DNA from: JBGPQJ01 sp963829485
Lineage (GTDB): Bacteria; Chloroflexota; Anaerolineae; Anaerolineales; Villigracilaceae
Length of the DNA: 64,000 nucleotides
Assembly: GCA_963829485.1 (NCBI GenBank)
Contig: CAWHIK010000007.1
Coordinates: 124,001-188,000, forward strand
Direction of reading: 5' to 3'
Below, one piece after another: positions 62,954-64,000 of the stretch. The notes beneath the pieces were generated by a model. The model was not told where the DNA came from and did no database searches. It saw nothing but the letters and a program-made list of their open reading frames with translations. Numbering within the stretch: the stretch's first letter is position 1; every line of letters starts with the position of its first letter. The translations under genes were made by a program, and so were the position numbers.

Positions 62954-63766
62954 TTATTGTATACCTTTTACATAAGCATGGCTTAATTCCAGAGCATAGC
63001 GAATGAACTCTTCCGTGCTGGTTACTTCGTTTGCATCGGCTTTTTGTTGTACTTTGAGAGATGGATTCGGGCGTTCTTCCCACGCGCGCTGAATAAGACC
63101 GGTCCAACGATCATCCAGGGTGGTTTTCGCCCATTGCGCTCCGGAGAGTTTCGATGCGATTTTTCCGGTTTCGAGGGTGTGCAGCATGCGGCAGTAACTC
63201 AAAACCGCGAACGGCTGCGCCCACCGGTTGTCTATTTTATATTTACCGGTGAACATTTCCTCCGCCCATTCATGCATGGTGTTGAACACTTCCTGTCGCA
63301 GGTCGTCAGCAGATACCGGGTCGATGAGTTCTTTCGGATCAGGACCTGCCAGGGTAATTCCGTATTCACGAACGACCCAGCGCACGACCAGGGTATTATC
63401 GTGGTCTGACAGGATCAGCTGGTCATGCGCATTGTCAAGATATAAAAGTTTCGTTCTGGACGGATCACCGCTTTTCAATATCGCTTTGGGGAAATAAGAC
63501 CCTTCGAGATGCCTGGCCCATTCAGATTCCAAATTGAACAGTCTGGCATGCATTGTCTGAAGTGCGGGTATTTCCGCATCGGGCACTTCGTGCTCGGTGG
63601 CGATCAAAAAATCAACATCGCTATCCAAGTCCCAGTCACCAACAGCAAAAGAACCCTGCAAATAAATAGAGACAAGGTTCTTCCCCAACGCTTCCTGAAC
63701 GCTCGCCACTAATTCACGAAGCACGGCGTTTAATTCCGAATTGGTTGTAGGAAAAATTGCACTCAT
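62954..63766 (-). CDS. AadA-like nucleotidyltransferase with DUF4111 domain
   Basis: 270-residue protein. The N-terminal nucleotidyltransferase motif is YLQGSFAVGDWDLDSDVDFLI (GS-x9-DxD). The C-terminal helical DUF4111/AadA domain includes EEMFTGKYKIDNRWAQPFAVLSYCRML. This is the plan of aminoglycoside 3''/9-adenylyltransferases. Whether it modifies a drug or a cellular metabolite is unknown; many chromosomal relatives give no resistance. Confidence 0.82.
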   Translation of the reverse strand: MSAIFPTTNSELNAVLRELVASVQEALGKNLVSIYLQGSFAVGDWDLDSDVDFLIATEHEVPDAEIPALQTMHARLFNLESEWARHLEGSYFPKAILKSGDPSRTKLLYLDNAHDQLILSDHDNTLVVRWVVREYGITLAGPDPKELIDPVSADDLRQEVFNTMHEWAEEMFTGKYKIDNRWAQPFAVLSYCRMLHTLETGKIASKLSGAQWAKTTLDDRWTGLIQRAWEERPNPSLKVQQKADANEVTSTEEFIRYALELSHAYVKGIQ

Positions 63767-63894
63767 TCTATTGATTTTCCATTGACCTTAGAGCGACTGA
63801 ACTTAATAATTATACGACTTGCGCTTTACTTTGATTCGCTCAACCAACTTTCAAAATCCATGCATCAAACACTGGCAATATATTCAAATTGCCG

Positions 63895-63900
63895 TATACT
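63895..63900 (+). promoter_or_regulatory. Possible -10 box
   Basis: TATACT directly before ATG 63901; the -35 region (CTGGCA, 63872-63877, spacer 17) is weak. It could drive the partial gene at the window edge as a leaderless mRNA from ATG 63913. Confidence 0.35.
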
Positions 63901-64000
63901 ATGAACGTGCACATGTTCCAGCGTCGCACCCCGTTGACCACACACACCTTTGGACACGCTTCCGTGTTAAGAGAAGGAGGCCAACGGTTTAATTTTCCCC
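63901..64000 (+). CDS. Start of an unidentified gene (3' truncated)
   Basis: From ATG 63901 (or 63913) the frame stays open to the window end, reading MNVHMFQRRTPLTTHTFGHA then SVLREGGQRFNFP. Too short to assign. The window end leaves the gene body unseen. Confidence 0.35.
   Translation, partial: MNVHMFQRRTPLTTHTFGHASVLREGGQRFNFP

Overview
The window looks like a piece of an Anaerolineae-type Chloroflexota genome. This is inferred from gene content and protein style, not from a marker-gene search. Supporting signs are GC-rich coding DNA, many lipoproteins and membrane-anchored proteins with long Thr/Pro (TPTPTP-like) linkers, a DUF6062 CxxC protein, a sortase followed by a one-helix partner, a bacterial CASTOR/POLLUX channel, two DarA-like PII proteins, a T-box in front of thrS and a CIRCE element in front of groESL. 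No rRNA, CRISPR array, prophage or complete insertion sequence was seen.

Layout. 0-2.8 kb: 3' end of a phosphatase-family hydrolase, panC, and a repeat-rich accessory patch with two small genes. 2.8-6.3 kb (minus): the translation operon infC-rpmI-rplT-trmH-like, then a DUF711 gene. infC appears to start at AUA. 6.4-10.7 kb: higBA, a decayed gene, TGS-less thrS with a T-box leader, a GNAT gene and tRNA-Val(GAC). 10.8-24 kb: sortase pair, DUF6062 protein, CASTOR-like channel, UPF0173 hydrolase, class A PBP, MaoC hydratase, an MGH1-like glycoside hydrolase and two DarA-like proteins. 24-30 kb: two tandem HTH-DUF2087 regulators with a palindromic operator, RDD and small membrane proteins, ilvE, a Pro/Thr-rich anchored protein and a PrsA-like foldase. 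30-38 kb: groES-groEL, two tandem TPR proteins, trmD, an MFS carrier and a polyprenol-kinase-like protein. 38-43 kb: azlCD, a lipoprotein and a Vps62-like protein with a membrane partner.

43-55 kb is the most coherent metabolic block, all on the minus strand: an M20 peptidase, a lipoprotein amidohydrolase, a class III aminotransferase, a GPH-type carrier, a ceramidase-fold hydrolase, a second M20 peptidase, a large lipoprotein and a glutaconate-type CoA-transferase pair. Together they suggest uptake and stepwise hydrolysis of an amide-linked compound, followed by transamination and CoA activation. The substrate is unknown. 55-64 kb: an AbiEii-type pair, a PsbP-SBP_bac_5 fusion lipoprotein coupled to an MA-type metalloprotease, a terpene-cyclase-like repeat protein, an ICMT-like methyltransferase, GNAT, DJ-1/PfpI, and an AadA-like nucleotidyltransferase.

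Two cross-cutting observations. First, about a dozen otherwise well-conserved genes are split by single-base frameshifts, nearly all equivalent to one extra base. This points to consensus errors in the assembly rather than gene decay. Second, several short structured repeat families recur between genes: a CGTCCCGAAGGTT hairpin (three copies), a GTCATTGCGAG palindrome (two copies), a hairpin plus TATAAT unit (three copies) and a GACC-type repeat (several copies).
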